Positions 1-6,405 of a DNA stretch of 8,224 nucleotides are shown here, one piece after another. Below the pieces are notes generated by a model. That model saw only the letters and a program-made list of their open reading frames with translations. It was not told the DNA's origin and did no database searches. The number at the start of each line of letters is the position of its first letter. Positions within the stretch are counted from its first letter, which is position 1. A program made the translations under genes and the position numbers. The stretch lies in NCBI GenBank assembly GCA_002454975.1, contig DKJZ01000001.1:1-8224 (forward strand), given 5' to 3'. This DNA comes from Hylemonella sp. UBA6679 (GTDB lineage Bacteria > Pseudomonadota > Gammaproteobacteria > Burkholderiales > Burkholderiaceae_C).

Positions 1-1
1 C

Positions 2-1237
2 CGCAGCAAGAACATGCTGTCCGTGCTCATGCAGGTCATGGTCAGCTTCTCGCTGATCGTGGTGCTGTGGTTCATCTACGGCTACAGCCTGGCCTTCACC
101 GAAGGCAACGCCTTCATTGGTGGCTTTGACCGCCTGTTGATGAACGGCATTTGGGACAACGCTGCAGGCACCTTTGCCAATGCGGCCACGTTCTCCAAAG
201 GCGTGGTGATTCCTGAGATCGTGTTTGCTGCCTTCCAAGCCACGTTTGCGGGCATCACCGGCGCCCTGATCGTGGGTGCCTTTGCTGAGCGCATGAAGTT
301 CTCGGCCGTGCTGATGTTCATGGTGCTGTGGTTCACTTTCAGCTACGCCCCCATCGCGCACATGGTCTGGTTCTGGATGGGTCCGGATGCCTACACCGCG
401 GCTGAAGTGGTCGATGCCATGAACGGCAAAGCCGGTTACATCTGGCAGTCTGGCGCGCTGGACTTCGCTGGCGGCACCGTGGTGCACATCAACGCAGCTG
501 TGGCTGGCTTGGTGGGTGCTTACATGAGCGGCAAGCGCTTGGGTTACGGCAAAGAGTCGATGGCTCCTCACAGCCTGACGCTGACCATGGTGGGCGCTGC
601 CTTGCTGTGGGTGGGTTGGTTCGGTTTCAACGCCGGCTCGGCCCTGGAAGCCAACGGTTTTGCAGGCCTGGCCTTCATCAACACCTTTGCGGCCACCGCA
701 GCGGCTGTGTTGGCCTGGTGCCTGGGTGAAGCCATGCACCGTGGCAAAGCCTCCATGTTGGGCGCTGCATCCGGCGCTGTGGCTGGCCTGGTGGCCATCA
801 CGCCAGCAGCGGGCAACGTGGGCATTGGCGGCGCGCTGATCATCGGCTTGATCGCTGGCTTTGTCTGCCTGTGGGGCGTGACTGGCCTGAAGAAGATGCT
901 GGGCGCTGACGACACCTTGGACGTGTTCGGTGTGCACGGCGTGGGCGGTATTGTGGGTGCGCTCTTGACTGGCGTGTTCAACTCGCCTTCGCTGGGCGGC
1001 CCTGGCTTCGTGGCCGACTGGGTCACAGCCACCGCCGTGACCGCTGCCGACTACTCGGTGATGGCGCAGGTGTGGACACAGCTCAAAGCCGTGCTCATCA
1101 CCGTGGTGTGGTCTGGCGTGGTGTCCTTCGTGGCCTTCAAGATTGTCGACATGACCATTGGTCTGCGCGTCACGGAAGAAGAAGAGCGCGAAGGCCTGGA
1201 CATCGCCTCCCACGGCGAAAGCGCCTACAACCGCTGA
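2..1237 (+). CDS. amtB: Ammonium transporter AmtB (5' end cut by window edge)
   Basis: Inner-membrane channel that brings in ammonium as NH3 in the trimeric Amt/Mep/Rh family. The frame is open from base 2 (RSKN precedes the first visible Met at base 14), so the gene begins outside the window; compared with E. coli AmtB the signal peptide and most of the first membrane helix are missing. About 411 residues are visible. Counting from the Met at base 14, the family hallmarks are FQATFAGITGA near 74-84 (Phe gate), ALDFAGGTVVHINAA near 148-162 with the conserved Asp150 and first pore His158, WFGFNAGSA near 202-210, and DVFGVHGVGG near 303-312 with the second pore His308. The C-terminal tail GLRVTEEEEREGLD followed by SHGESAYN is the cytoplasmic segment that contacts the PII protein GlnK in E. 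coli, so control by a PII protein is likely. A glnK gene usually lies just upstream, but that cannot be seen here. The family call is certain. Confidence 0.97.
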   Translation, partial: RSKNMLSVLMQVMVSFSLIVVLWFIYGYSLAFTEGNAFIGGFDRLLMNGIWDNAAGTFANAATFSKGVVIPEIVFAAFQATFAGITGALIVGAFAERMKFSAVLMFMVLWFTFSYAPIAHMVWFWMGPDAYTAAEVVDAMNGKAGYIWQSGALDFAGGTVVHINAAVAGLVGAYMSGKRLGYGKESMAPHSLTLTMVGAALLWVGWFGFNAGSALEANGFAGLAFINTFAATAAAVLAWCLGEAMHRGKASMLGAASGAVAGLVAITPAAGNVGIGGALIIGLIAGFVCLWGVTGLKKMLGADDTLDVFGVHGVGGIVGALLTGVFNSPSLGGPGFVADWVTATAVTAADYSVMAQVWTQLKAVLITVVWSGVVSFVAFKIVDMTIGLRVTEEEEREGLDIASHGESAYNR

Positions 1238-1267
1238 TCTGTATCGTTTGAAAGTCTCCTTCTTTAG

Positions 1268-1301
1268 CCCGCCACGGTTTGCAGCCCTGGCGGGTTTTTT
1301 T
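1268..1301 (+). terminator. Intrinsic terminator after amtB
   Basis: A perfect 7-bp stem CCCGCCA (1268-1274) and TGGCGGG (1288-1294) encloses a 13-base loop and is followed directly by seven T residues (1295-1301). It begins 30 bases after the amtB stop codon. It separates amtB from glcE and argues that glcE has its own promoter. An ATG at 1279 in the glcE frame lies inside this structure, which rules it out as the start of glcE. Confidence 0.9.
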
Positions 1302-1365
1302 ATGGTTATTCAGTCCGACCTGTTCCAACACAAGTAAGCCGGCCGGCTGCCTTTACCATTGCTGG
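1302..1365 (+). promoter_or_regulatory. Leader of glcEF with a 12-bp perfect palindrome
   Basis: This 64-base gap between the amtB terminator and the glcE start must hold the glcEF promoter if the terminator works. I see no good -35/-10 pair: TACCAT (1354-1359) is a possible -10 but lacks a matching -35 at normal spacing and lies too close to the start codon to be convincing. The only clear structure is the perfect palindrome AGCCGGCCGGCT at 1337-1348, 17 bases before the ATG, which could be an operator or chance in GC-rich DNA. No strong ribosome binding site precedes the ATG at 1366. Confidence 0.3.
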
Positions 1366-2499
1366 ATGGACACAGCCCAATCTCCCCTCATTGCGCCCTT
1401 TGTGGAGCGCATCCGTGCCGCAGCGGCCGACCAGACGCCCTTGCGCCTGCGTGGCGGTGGCAGCAAAGACTTTTACGGCCAAAGCCTGCAAGGCGAGTTG
1501 CTCAGCACCCGTGAGCTCGCTGGCATCCTCAGTTACGAGCCCAGCGAGCTGGTGGTGCGTGTGCGCACTGGCACCCGCTTAGCCGAGGTGGAGGCGCTGC
1601 TGGCGCAACATGGCCAATGCCTGCCTTTTGAGCCCCCGCACTTTTCTGACAACAGCACCATCGGCGGCATGGTGGCTGCCGGTTTGTCGGGTCCGGCCCG
1701 CGCCACAGCCGGTGCGGTGCGCGACTACATCTTGGGCGTGAACCTCATCAACGGCAAAGGCGAGTTTTTGAGCTTTGGTGGCCAGGTCATGAAAAACGTG
1801 GCGGGCTACGACGTTTCACGTCTTATGGCCGGCAGTTTGGGCACCTTGGGTTTGATGACGGATGTGAGCCTGAAAGTCTTGCCCGTGGCCCCTGCCGAAA
1901 CCACCCTGCGCTTTGTGCTGGACGAAGCCACAGCGCTGCAAAAACTCAACGCCTGGGCCGGTCAGCCCCTGCCCCTGAACGCCAGTTCGTGGGTCATCGA
2001 CAACGCCGAGCCCACGCTGTACGTGCGCCTGCGCGGTGCGGTTGCGGCGGTGGAATCGGCCAGCCAGCGCATGCTTGCCGAGGTGGGTGGTACCCGCTTG
2101 GACGATGCCGCCACCCGTGCCGATTGGGCCAAAGCCCGCGACCTGCTGCTGCCCTGGTTTGCCCAAGGTTTTGCCCGTGGTGACGAGCTCTGGCGCCTGT
2201 CGGTGCCCCAAACCACCGCACCGCTGGGGCTGGGTGACACCCTCATTGAATGGCTGGGCGGCCAGCGCTGGGTGTTTGTGCCAGCAGGCAACACCGAAGC
2301 TGCTACAAAAATCAGAGCTAAAGCGCAAACTGTGGGTGGGTCTGCCACCTTGTTTGTGGAGCCATCGGGCAAACACGGCGCGCACACCCAGGTGTTTGAC
2401 GCGCTCAAGCCCCCGCTGGACCGCATCAGCGCAGAGCTCAAGCGCCAGTTCGACCCTGCCAACATCTTCAACCGTGGCCGTCTGCTCGCAGACCACTAA
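1366..2499 (+). CDS. glcE: Glycolate oxidase subunit GlcE (FAD-binding)
   Basis: FAD-binding subunit of the membrane-associated glycolate dehydrogenase GlcDEF, which oxidises glycolate to glyoxylate. The protein is 377 residues; E. coli GlcE is about 350. The start at 1366 (MDTAQSP) is chosen because family similarity begins there and the in-frame ATG at 1279 lies within the amtB terminator. The FAD-binding type 4 domain shows LRLRGGGSKDFYG (about 26-38), FEPPHFSDNSTIGGMVAAGL (about 88-107), GAVRDYILG (about 116-124) and GGQVMKNVAGYD (about 138-149), which match E. coli GlcE closely. The end, FDPANIFNRGRL, is the usual closing motif of this flavoprotein family. The glcF gene follows after 2 bases, so the two are surely co-transcribed. 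GlcD, the main flavoprotein subunit, is not next to them. A stretch near 2297-2330 resembles a dispersed repeat and reads through in frame. Confidence 0.93.
   Translation: MDTAQSPLIAPFVERIRAAAADQTPLRLRGGGSKDFYGQSLQGELLSTRELAGILSYEPSELVVRVRTGTRLAEVEALLAQHGQCLPFEPPHFSDNSTIGGMVAAGLSGPARATAGAVRDYILGVNLINGKGEFLSFGGQVMKNVAGYDVSRLMAGSLGTLGLMTDVSLKVLPVAPAETTLRFVLDEATALQKLNAWAGQPLPLNASSWVIDNAEPTLYVRLRGAVAAVESASQRMLAEVGGTRLDDAATRADWAKARDLLLPWFAQGFARGDELWRLSVPQTTAPLGLGDTLIEWLGGQRWVFVPAGNTEAATKIRAKAQTVGGSATLFVEPSGKHGAHTQVFDALKPPLDRISAELKRQFDPANIFNRGRLLADH
2297..2330. repeat. Possible degenerate dispersed repeat inside glcE
   Basis: This A-rich stretch, with TGCTAC, AAAAATCAGAGCT and AAGCGCA in order, stands out from the GC-rich gene around it. 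It shares the ordered words TGCTA, AAAA, AGC and AAGCGCA with the intergenic segment at 5474-5537. From memory, similar short repeats are scattered through Comamonadaceae genomes, often between genes. Here it would be translated in frame within glcE, giving about TEAATKIRAKAQT, at a place where the protein is about 4 residues longer than E. coli GlcE. The match is degenerate and could be chance. Confidence 0.35.
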
Positions 2500-2501
2500 G
2501 C

Positions 2502-3719
2502 ATGCAAACCAACCTCGCTCCCGAATACCAAGGCACCGCCGACGGTCTGGCCGCCGAAGCCATTTTGCGCAAGTGCGTGCACTGCGGCTTTTGTACCGCC
2601 ACCTGTCCCACCTACCAGCTGCTGGGCGATGAGCTGGACGGCCCGCGCGGCCGCATCTACCTCATGAAGCAGGTGTTGGAGGGCCACACGCCCACCCGCA
2701 AAACCCAGCAGCACCTCGACCGCTGCCTGACCTGCCGCAACTGCGAAAGCACCTGCCCCTCGGGCGTGGACTACGGGCACCTGGTGGACATCGGGCGCAA
2801 ACTGGTGGACGCCAAGGTGGAACGCCCCGCTGGCGAAAAGCTGGTGCGCTGGGCGCTCAAAGAAGGCCTGCCTTCGCCGCTGTTCAAGCCGGCCATGAAA
2901 ATGGGCCAGATGGTGCGCGGCTTGCTGCCAGACGCGCTCAAAGCCAAAGTGCCTGCGCCACAAAACGCTGGGCGTTGGCCCAACCGCGAACACGCCCGCA
3001 AGGTGCTCATGCTGGAGGGCTGTGTGCAGCCGGCCATGATGCCCAACATCAATTCAGCCACTGCGCGCGTGCTGGACGCCGCGGGCATCCAAGCGGTGCT
3101 GGCACCCAAAGCGGGTTGCTGTGGCGCGGTGAAGTTTCACCTCAACGACCAAGACGGCGGCAAAGCGCAGATGCGCATCAACATCGACGCGTGGTGGCCG
3201 ATGATTGACCAAGTTGAAGCCATTGTGATGAACGCCTCGGGCTGCGGCGTGACCGTCAAAGAGTACGGCCACATCTTGCAAGACGACCCGCAGTACGCCG
3301 AGAAAGCCGCGCGCATCAGCGCGCTCACCAAAGACCTGAGCGAACTCTTGCCCGACCTGGTTGACGCCCTCAAAGGCAAGGTCTCGGTCAACGTGGCGCA
3401 AGTGGCATTTCACCCGCCTTGCACTTTGCAGCACGGCCAAAAGCTGCGCGGCGGCGTGGAAAAGCACCTGGGCGACCTGGGCTTTGCCGTCAAGGTGGCC
3501 AACAACGAGCCGCACCTGTGCTGCGGCTCGGCCGGCACCTACAGCGTGCTCAACCCCGAGATTGCTTACCAGTTGCGCGACCGCAAACTCGGCCACCTGC
3601 AGCAAATCACGCCCGAGGTGATTGTGTCGGCCAACATCGGCTGCATCACCCACCTGCAGTCGGGCACAGCCACCCCCGTCAAGCATTGGGTCGAGGTGCT
3701 CGACGCTGCGCTGATCTGA
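2502..3719 (+). CDS. glcF: Glycolate oxidase iron-sulfur subunit GlcF
   Basis: Iron-sulfur subunit that carries electrons from the GlcD/GlcE flavoproteins towards the respiratory quinone pool. It is 405 residues, matching the usual 400-410. Two ferredoxin-type 4Fe-4S motifs sit at the N-terminus: CVHCGFCTATCP (Cys25, 28, 31, 35) and CLTCRNCESTCP (Cys75, 78, 81, 85). Two CCG-type (heterodisulfide-reductase-like) domains follow, marked by EGCVQP (Cys174), GCCGAVKFH (Cys206-207), SGCG (Cys248), HPPC (Cys307), LCCGSAGTYS (Cys340-341) and GCITHL (Cys381). All expected cysteines are present, so the protein looks intact. The ATG lies 2 bases after the glcE stop, indicating an operon and probable translational coupling; there is no strong ribosome binding site of its own. 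I see no clear terminator after it. Confidence 0.96.
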   Translation: MQTNLAPEYQGTADGLAAEAILRKCVHCGFCTATCPTYQLLGDELDGPRGRIYLMKQVLEGHTPTRKTQQHLDRCLTCRNCESTCPSGVDYGHLVDIGRKLVDAKVERPAGEKLVRWALKEGLPSPLFKPAMKMGQMVRGLLPDALKAKVPAPQNAGRWPNREHARKVLMLEGCVQPAMMPNINSATARVLDAAGIQAVLAPKAGCCGAVKFHLNDQDGGKAQMRINIDAWWPMIDQVEAIVMNASGCGVTVKEYGHILQDDPQYAEKAARISALTKDLSELLPDLVDALKGKVSVNVAQVAFHPPCTLQHGQKLRGGVEKHLGDLGFAVKVANNEPHLCCGSAGTYSVLNPEIAYQLRDRKLGHLQQITPEVIVSANIGCITHLQSGTATPVKHWVEVLDAALI

Positions 3720-3815
3720 ACGCCAGGCTCCATTGAGCGCACTTGGCTTGGGGTGACTACCCATGTCGCCTCGCTAAGCGCAGGGCTAACATGGGGGTCT
3801 TCTTTGGAGACCGCC
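3720..3815 (+). other. Gap between glcF and the hydrolase gene; weak hairpin, Shine-Dalgarno site
   Basis: No gene is seen in this 96-base gap. CCCATG at 3760-3765 and CATGGG at 3790-3795 could form a 6-bp stem with a 24-base loop, but the downstream tract (TCTTCTTT) is a poor T-run, so it is at best a weak terminator of glcF. I could not find a convincing -35/-10 pair for the hydrolase. GGAGA at 3806-3810, 5 bases before the ATG at 3816, is the clearest ribosome binding site in the window and fixes the likely hydrolase start. Confidence 0.45.
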
Positions 3816-4925
3816 ATGTTTGAAACAAGCCCTTCCACCGCGCGCGCGCGCCGTGCAATGTCACGGCCGCTGCACCTGCTCATCACCGCTGGCGTGGCCC
3901 TGCTGGCGGCTGCTCTGCCGGCGCAGGCGCAAGACTATGTGCAGCGCAAAGAAGGCAGCTACGTGGTGAGCAATTTCAAGTTCAGCACGGGCGATGTGAT
4001 GGACGTCAAGCTGCACTACACCACCCTGGGCGACCCGAGCAAGGAGGCCGTGCTGGTGCTGCACGGCACCACGGGCAGCGGCGCGGGCATGCTCGGCCCC
4101 GCATTTGGCGGCCAGCTGTTTGGCCCGGGCCAGCCGCTTGATGCCAGCAAGTACTACGTGATCCTGCCCGATGCGATTGGCACTGGCAAATCCACCAAAC
4201 CCTCAGACGGCTTGCGCGCCAAGTTTCCGCGCTACAACTACGACGACATGGTCAACGGCCAGCACCGCCTGGTGACCGAGCATTTGGGCGTCAAGCATCT
4301 GCGTGTGGTCATTGGCAACTCCATGGGCGGCATGCAAACCTGGATGTGGGCGCAGCGCTGGCCTGGCATGGTCGACATTGCGGTACCCATGGCCTCCATG
4401 CCTGTGGCCATGTCGGGGCGCAACTGGATGATGCGCCGCTTGATCAGCGACTCGATCCGCCAAGACCCTGAGTGGATGGGCGGCAACTACACCAAGCAGC
4501 CGCGCAGCTGGCAGTTTGCCAGCGTGTACTACGCCACCGCCACCAACGGCGGTGACCAGGGGCTCTATAAAGCCGCGCCCACCCGCGAAAAGGCCGATGC
4601 CTTGTTGAACCAACGCCTCAACGGCCCGTTTGCAGGCGACGCCAACGACCACCTCTACCAGTGGGAGTCGTCGGGTGACTACGACCCCTCCAAAGGTTTG
4701 GAAAACATTCGTGCCTCGGTGCTGGTGATCAACTCGGCCGACGACGAGCGCAACCGCCCCGAGTTGGGTTTGATGGAGCGCGAGTTGCCCCGCATCAAAC
4801 AGGCCAGGCTGTACCTGATTCCAAGCAGCCCAGAGACGGCCGGCCACGGCACCACAGCCCAGGCCAAGTGGTGGAGGCAAGAGCTGGCCACAGAGTTAGA
4901 CCGTGCGCCACGCTTGAACAAGTGA
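3816..4925 (+). CDS. Exported alpha/beta hydrolase, homoserine acetyltransferase (MetX)-like
   Basis: Alpha/beta-hydrolase-fold enzyme of the group that includes homoserine O-acetyltransferase MetX, but probably a periplasmic hydrolase of unknown substrate. The start at 3816 (369 residues) is chosen for the GGAGA site 5 bases upstream; an in-frame ATG at 3858 would give 355 residues. A signal peptide is evident: an Arg-rich n-region, the hydrophobic run HLLITAGVALLAAALP, and an AQA cleavage site around residue 38. The fold is marked by LVLHGTTGSG (oxyanion loop, about 80-89), the nucleophile elbow GNSMGGMQ with Ser169, an acid candidate in SADDERNRP (Asp309 or Asp310) and the final His344 in AGHGTT. 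FSTGDVMDVKLHYTTLGDP near the N-terminus is typical of MetX-like proteins. Cytoplasmic MetX has no signal peptide, so a role in methionine synthesis is unlikely. The neighbours do not suggest a substrate. Confidence 0.85.
   Translation: MFETSPSTARARRAMSRPLHLLITAGVALLAAALPAQAQDYVQRKEGSYVVSNFKFSTGDVMDVKLHYTTLGDPSKEAVLVLHGTTGSGAGMLGPAFGGQLFGPGQPLDASKYYVILPDAIGTGKSTKPSDGLRAKFPRYNYDDMVNGQHRLVTEHLGVKHLRVVIGNSMGGMQTWMWAQRWPGMVDIAVPMASMPVAMSGRNWMMRRLISDSIRQDPEWMGGNYTKQPRSWQFASVYYATATNGGDQGLYKAAPTREKADALLNQRLNGPFAGDANDHLYQWESSGDYDPSKGLENIRASVLVINSADDERNRPELGLMERELPRIKQARLYLIPSSPETAGHGTTAQAKWWRQELATELDRAPRLNK
3839..3851. repeat. Alternating CG tract in the signal-peptide region
   Basis: Thirteen strictly alternating C and G bases (six CG units plus one C) lie between two in-frame ATG codons (3816 and 3858) of the exported hydrolase gene. 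They encode part of the Arg/Ala-rich n-region (TARARRA). Such a run can slip during replication and can adopt Z-form DNA. It may simply reflect Arg/Ala codons in GC-rich DNA. Confidence 0.6.
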
Positions 4926-4943
4926 GCTGACGTGGTGTGAAGA

Positions 4944-4959
4944 GCTGGCAAAAACCAGC
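4944..4959. terminator. Weak hairpin between convergent genes
   Basis: GCTGG (4944-4948) and CCAGC (4955-4959) form a 5-bp stem with a 6-base A-rich loop, lying between the hydrolase stop and the end of the peroxidase gene. Neither strand has a real T-run after it: the - strand continues TCTTCAC. It is the only candidate terminator for the two converging transcripts, and a weak one. Confidence 0.25.
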
Positions 4960-4970
4960 AGCGTGATGGC

Positions 4971-5462
4971 TTACACGGGGGCAGCCAGCGCTGCCTCGAT
5001 GTCTTTGGCCAAGCTTGCGGGCTTGTCGGTGGGTGCGTAGCGCTGGATGACCTGGCCGTTTTTGCCCACCAAAAATTTGGTGAAGTTCCACTTGATGCCT
5101 TCGGTGCCCAAGAGCCCCGGGGCGGCTTGCTTGAGCCAGGCAAACAAGGGATGCGCGCCGGCGCCGTTGACCTCAACTTTGGCCATCATGGGAAAACTCA
5201 CGCCGTAGTTGCGCTGGCAAAAGTCGTGGATTTTGTCGTTGCTCAACGGGTCTTGGCTGCCAAATTGGTTGCACGGAAAACCCATCACCACCAAGCCGCG
5301 CTCGCCATAGGTTGTGTGCAGCGCTTCAAGCCCGGCAAACTGGGGCGTGAAGCCGCAGGCGCTGGCCGTGTTGACGATGAGCAGCACCTTGCCCTGCAAG
5401 GCCTGCAAAGACAGGGGTTGGCCATCAATGGTGGTGGCGTCAAAGTTGTAGGCAGTGGTCAT
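4971..5462 (-). CDS. Glutathione peroxidase family protein (Cys type)
   Basis: Peroxidase that reduces hydrogen peroxide and organic or lipid hydroperoxides in the cytoplasm. The length of 163 residues is typical for bacterial members. Conserved motifs are VNTASACGFTPQ with peroxidatic Cys36, GFPCNQFGSQDP with Cys64 and the active-site Gln70, and KWNFTKFL with Trp125 and Asn126, which completes the catalytic tetrad. Cys82 in FCQRNYGVSFP stands where the resolving cysteine lies in thioredoxin-dependent members such as yeast Gpx3 (Cys36/Cys82), so thioredoxin rather than glutathione may be the real reductant. There is no signal peptide. The gene is downstream of the permease on the same strand, 67 bases away, so it may be the last gene of an lplT-permease-gpx transcript or have its own promoter in that gap. 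No strong ribosome binding site precedes the ATG. Confidence 0.95.
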   Translation of the reverse strand: MTTAYNFDATTIDGQPLSLQALQGKVLLIVNTASACGFTPQFAGLEALHTTYGERGLVVMGFPCNQFGSQDPLSNDKIHDFCQRNYGVSFPMMAKVEVNGAGAHPLFAWLKQAAPGLLGTEGIKWNFTKFLVGKNGQVIQRYAPTDKPASLAKDIEAALAAPV

Positions 5463-5473
5463 GGTGAGCTTGG

Positions 5474-5537
5474 TTTGCTATGAAAAAAGAAGCGGCTTTA
5501 TCAAGCGCAGTATGGCCTCAAAGCCAAAATCATGCTG
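5474..5537. repeat. Possible dispersed repeat between gpx and the permease gene
   Basis: An A/T-richer segment with TTTGCTATGAAAAAAGAAGC, TCAAGCGCA, GGCCTCAAAGCC and AAAATCATGCTGA in order. From memory it resembles a short intergenic repeat common in Comamonadaceae, and it shares several words with 2297-2330. It covers most of the gap and overlaps the last codons and stop of the permease gene. Read on the - strand, GGCTTT (5520-5525 complemented) can pair with AAAGCC (5494-5499 complemented) across a 20-base loop, followed shortly by a run of six T, so it might act as a weak terminator or attenuator ahead of gpx. The same strand also has TTGATA (5499-5504) and CATAGC (5477-5482) at 16-base spacing, a weak promoter candidate for gpx. 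Confidence 0.35.
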
Positions 5538-6405
5538 AACTGTCAAAAGCGGCCCACAAGGCAGCCAACACAATCAAGGCCCCGCCCAGCACGATGTGCC
5601 AGGTCAGCACGCTGGTGCCCAGCAGCACGGCCGAGGCGGTGGCAAACACCACTTCGGTGAGCATGATGAGCGAGGTGGTGTTGGCCCGCAAGCGGGCAGC
5701 GCCAAACTGCAAGCTGAGGTTGGCCAGAAAGAAGGCCACACCCGTGGCAGCGGCCAAGCCCAGCCAAGCCAGGCCCTGCGGCGCTTGTGCCAGGCCCATG
5801 GCACCTGCGGCCAGGGCGGCAAGCAGGGCTGTGGCGCTGGCCCCGCCGAGCATGGCCACCATGCGCGCGCTTTCGGGGGCGGGCGCAAAACGGCGCAGCA
5901 AGATGTTGGTCAGCGCAAAACAAAAGCCACCCATGAGTGCGAGCCAGTCGGCGCTGTGTTGGGGCCAAGGCCAGGGCGTCTCGGGGGTTTTGAGCACCAC
6001 CACCACACCCACCAGGGCCAAGGCCAGGCGCAGCAGGGCCGCGCGCGTGGGGCGCTCGCCCAGCAGCGGCCAGGCCAGCAGCACCACCCAGGCCGGCATG
6101 AGGTAGAACAGCAGCACCACACGCACCACGTCGCCGACGGTGACCGCCCAGTTAAAGCCAACATTGGTCAGGCCCGCAGCGAAGGCCAGCCAAAGCAATT
6201 CAGGGTGTTGCAGGCAAGTGGTGAGGGACTGCGGACGCAGCACCAAGAGCAGGGCCAGCGCCAGTGCGTACAAGATGCAGGTGGCCCACAGCGGGTGCAG
6301 GCCCTGGGTTTGCATCTCGCGAAACGGCCACCACGACAGCCCCCAGATCAGGGCATTGAGCACCAGGGCCAGCGCGGCTAGGCGTTGCGCAGAGCGGGCT
6401 TGCAC
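5530..6405 (-). CDS. EamA/DMT-family permease
   Basis: Integral membrane protein of the drug/metabolite transporter superfamily with two EamA halves and about ten membrane helices over 291 residues, the usual size. The first helix is LAALALVLNALIWGLSWWPF (about 10-29), with the typical N-terminal pattern of a small hydrophobic helix ending in an aromatic/Pro stretch. The second half begins near WLALMGGFCFALTNILLRRF, and the C-terminal helices carry LIMLTEVVFATASAVLLG and GGALIVLAALWAAF, common in EamA exporters. The substrate cannot be inferred. The start is a GTG at 6405-6403, 2 bases after the lplT stop; the next ATG, at residue 31, would remove the first helix. No clear ribosome binding site is present, and the start codon lies in a hairpin stem, which suggests translation coupled to lplT. 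Confidence 0.88.
   Translation of the reverse strand: MQARSAQRLAALALVLNALIWGLSWWPFREMQTQGLHPLWATCILYALALALLLVLRPQSLTTCLQHPELLWLAFAAGLTNVGFNWAVTVGDVVRVVLLFYLMPAWVVLLAWPLLGERPTRAALLRLALALVGVVVVLKTPETPWPWPQHSADWLALMGGFCFALTNILLRRFAPAPESARMVAMLGGASATALLAALAAGAMGLAQAPQGLAWLGLAAATGVAFFLANLSLQFGAARLRANTTSLIMLTEVVFATASAVLLGTSVLTWHIVLGGALIVLAALWAAFDSSA

Noticed and set aside
1279..1365. N-terminal extension of glcE from the ATG at 1279
   Set aside because: It begins inside the amtB terminator loop and its residues do not resemble GlcE; similarity starts just after the ATG at 1366.
1816..3764. Long - strand open frames opposite glcE and glcF
   Set aside because: Both + strand genes have clear family motifs throughout; the antisense frames have biased composition and no plausible start context.
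3760..3795. Terminator after glcF
   Set aside because: The stem is only 6 bp with a 24-base loop and no proper T-run; it is recorded only as a weak hairpin.
3816..3934. Twin-arginine export signal in the hydrolase
   Set aside because: An RR pair is present, but the residues after it (AMSR) do not fit the consensus and the hydrophobic core looks like a normal Sec signal.
4203..4880. 225-codon open frame on the - strand opposite the exported hydrolase
   Set aside because: Its His/Val/Ala/Gly-rich composition is that of an antisense shadow, and the + strand protein has all its catalytic motifs.
5480..6381. Long open frames on the + strand opposite the permease gene (about 208 and 261 codons)
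   Set aside because: They lie antisense to a clear EamA permease, are rich in Gln/His/Gly/Ala as expected for shadow frames in GC-rich DNA, and show no recognisable domain.
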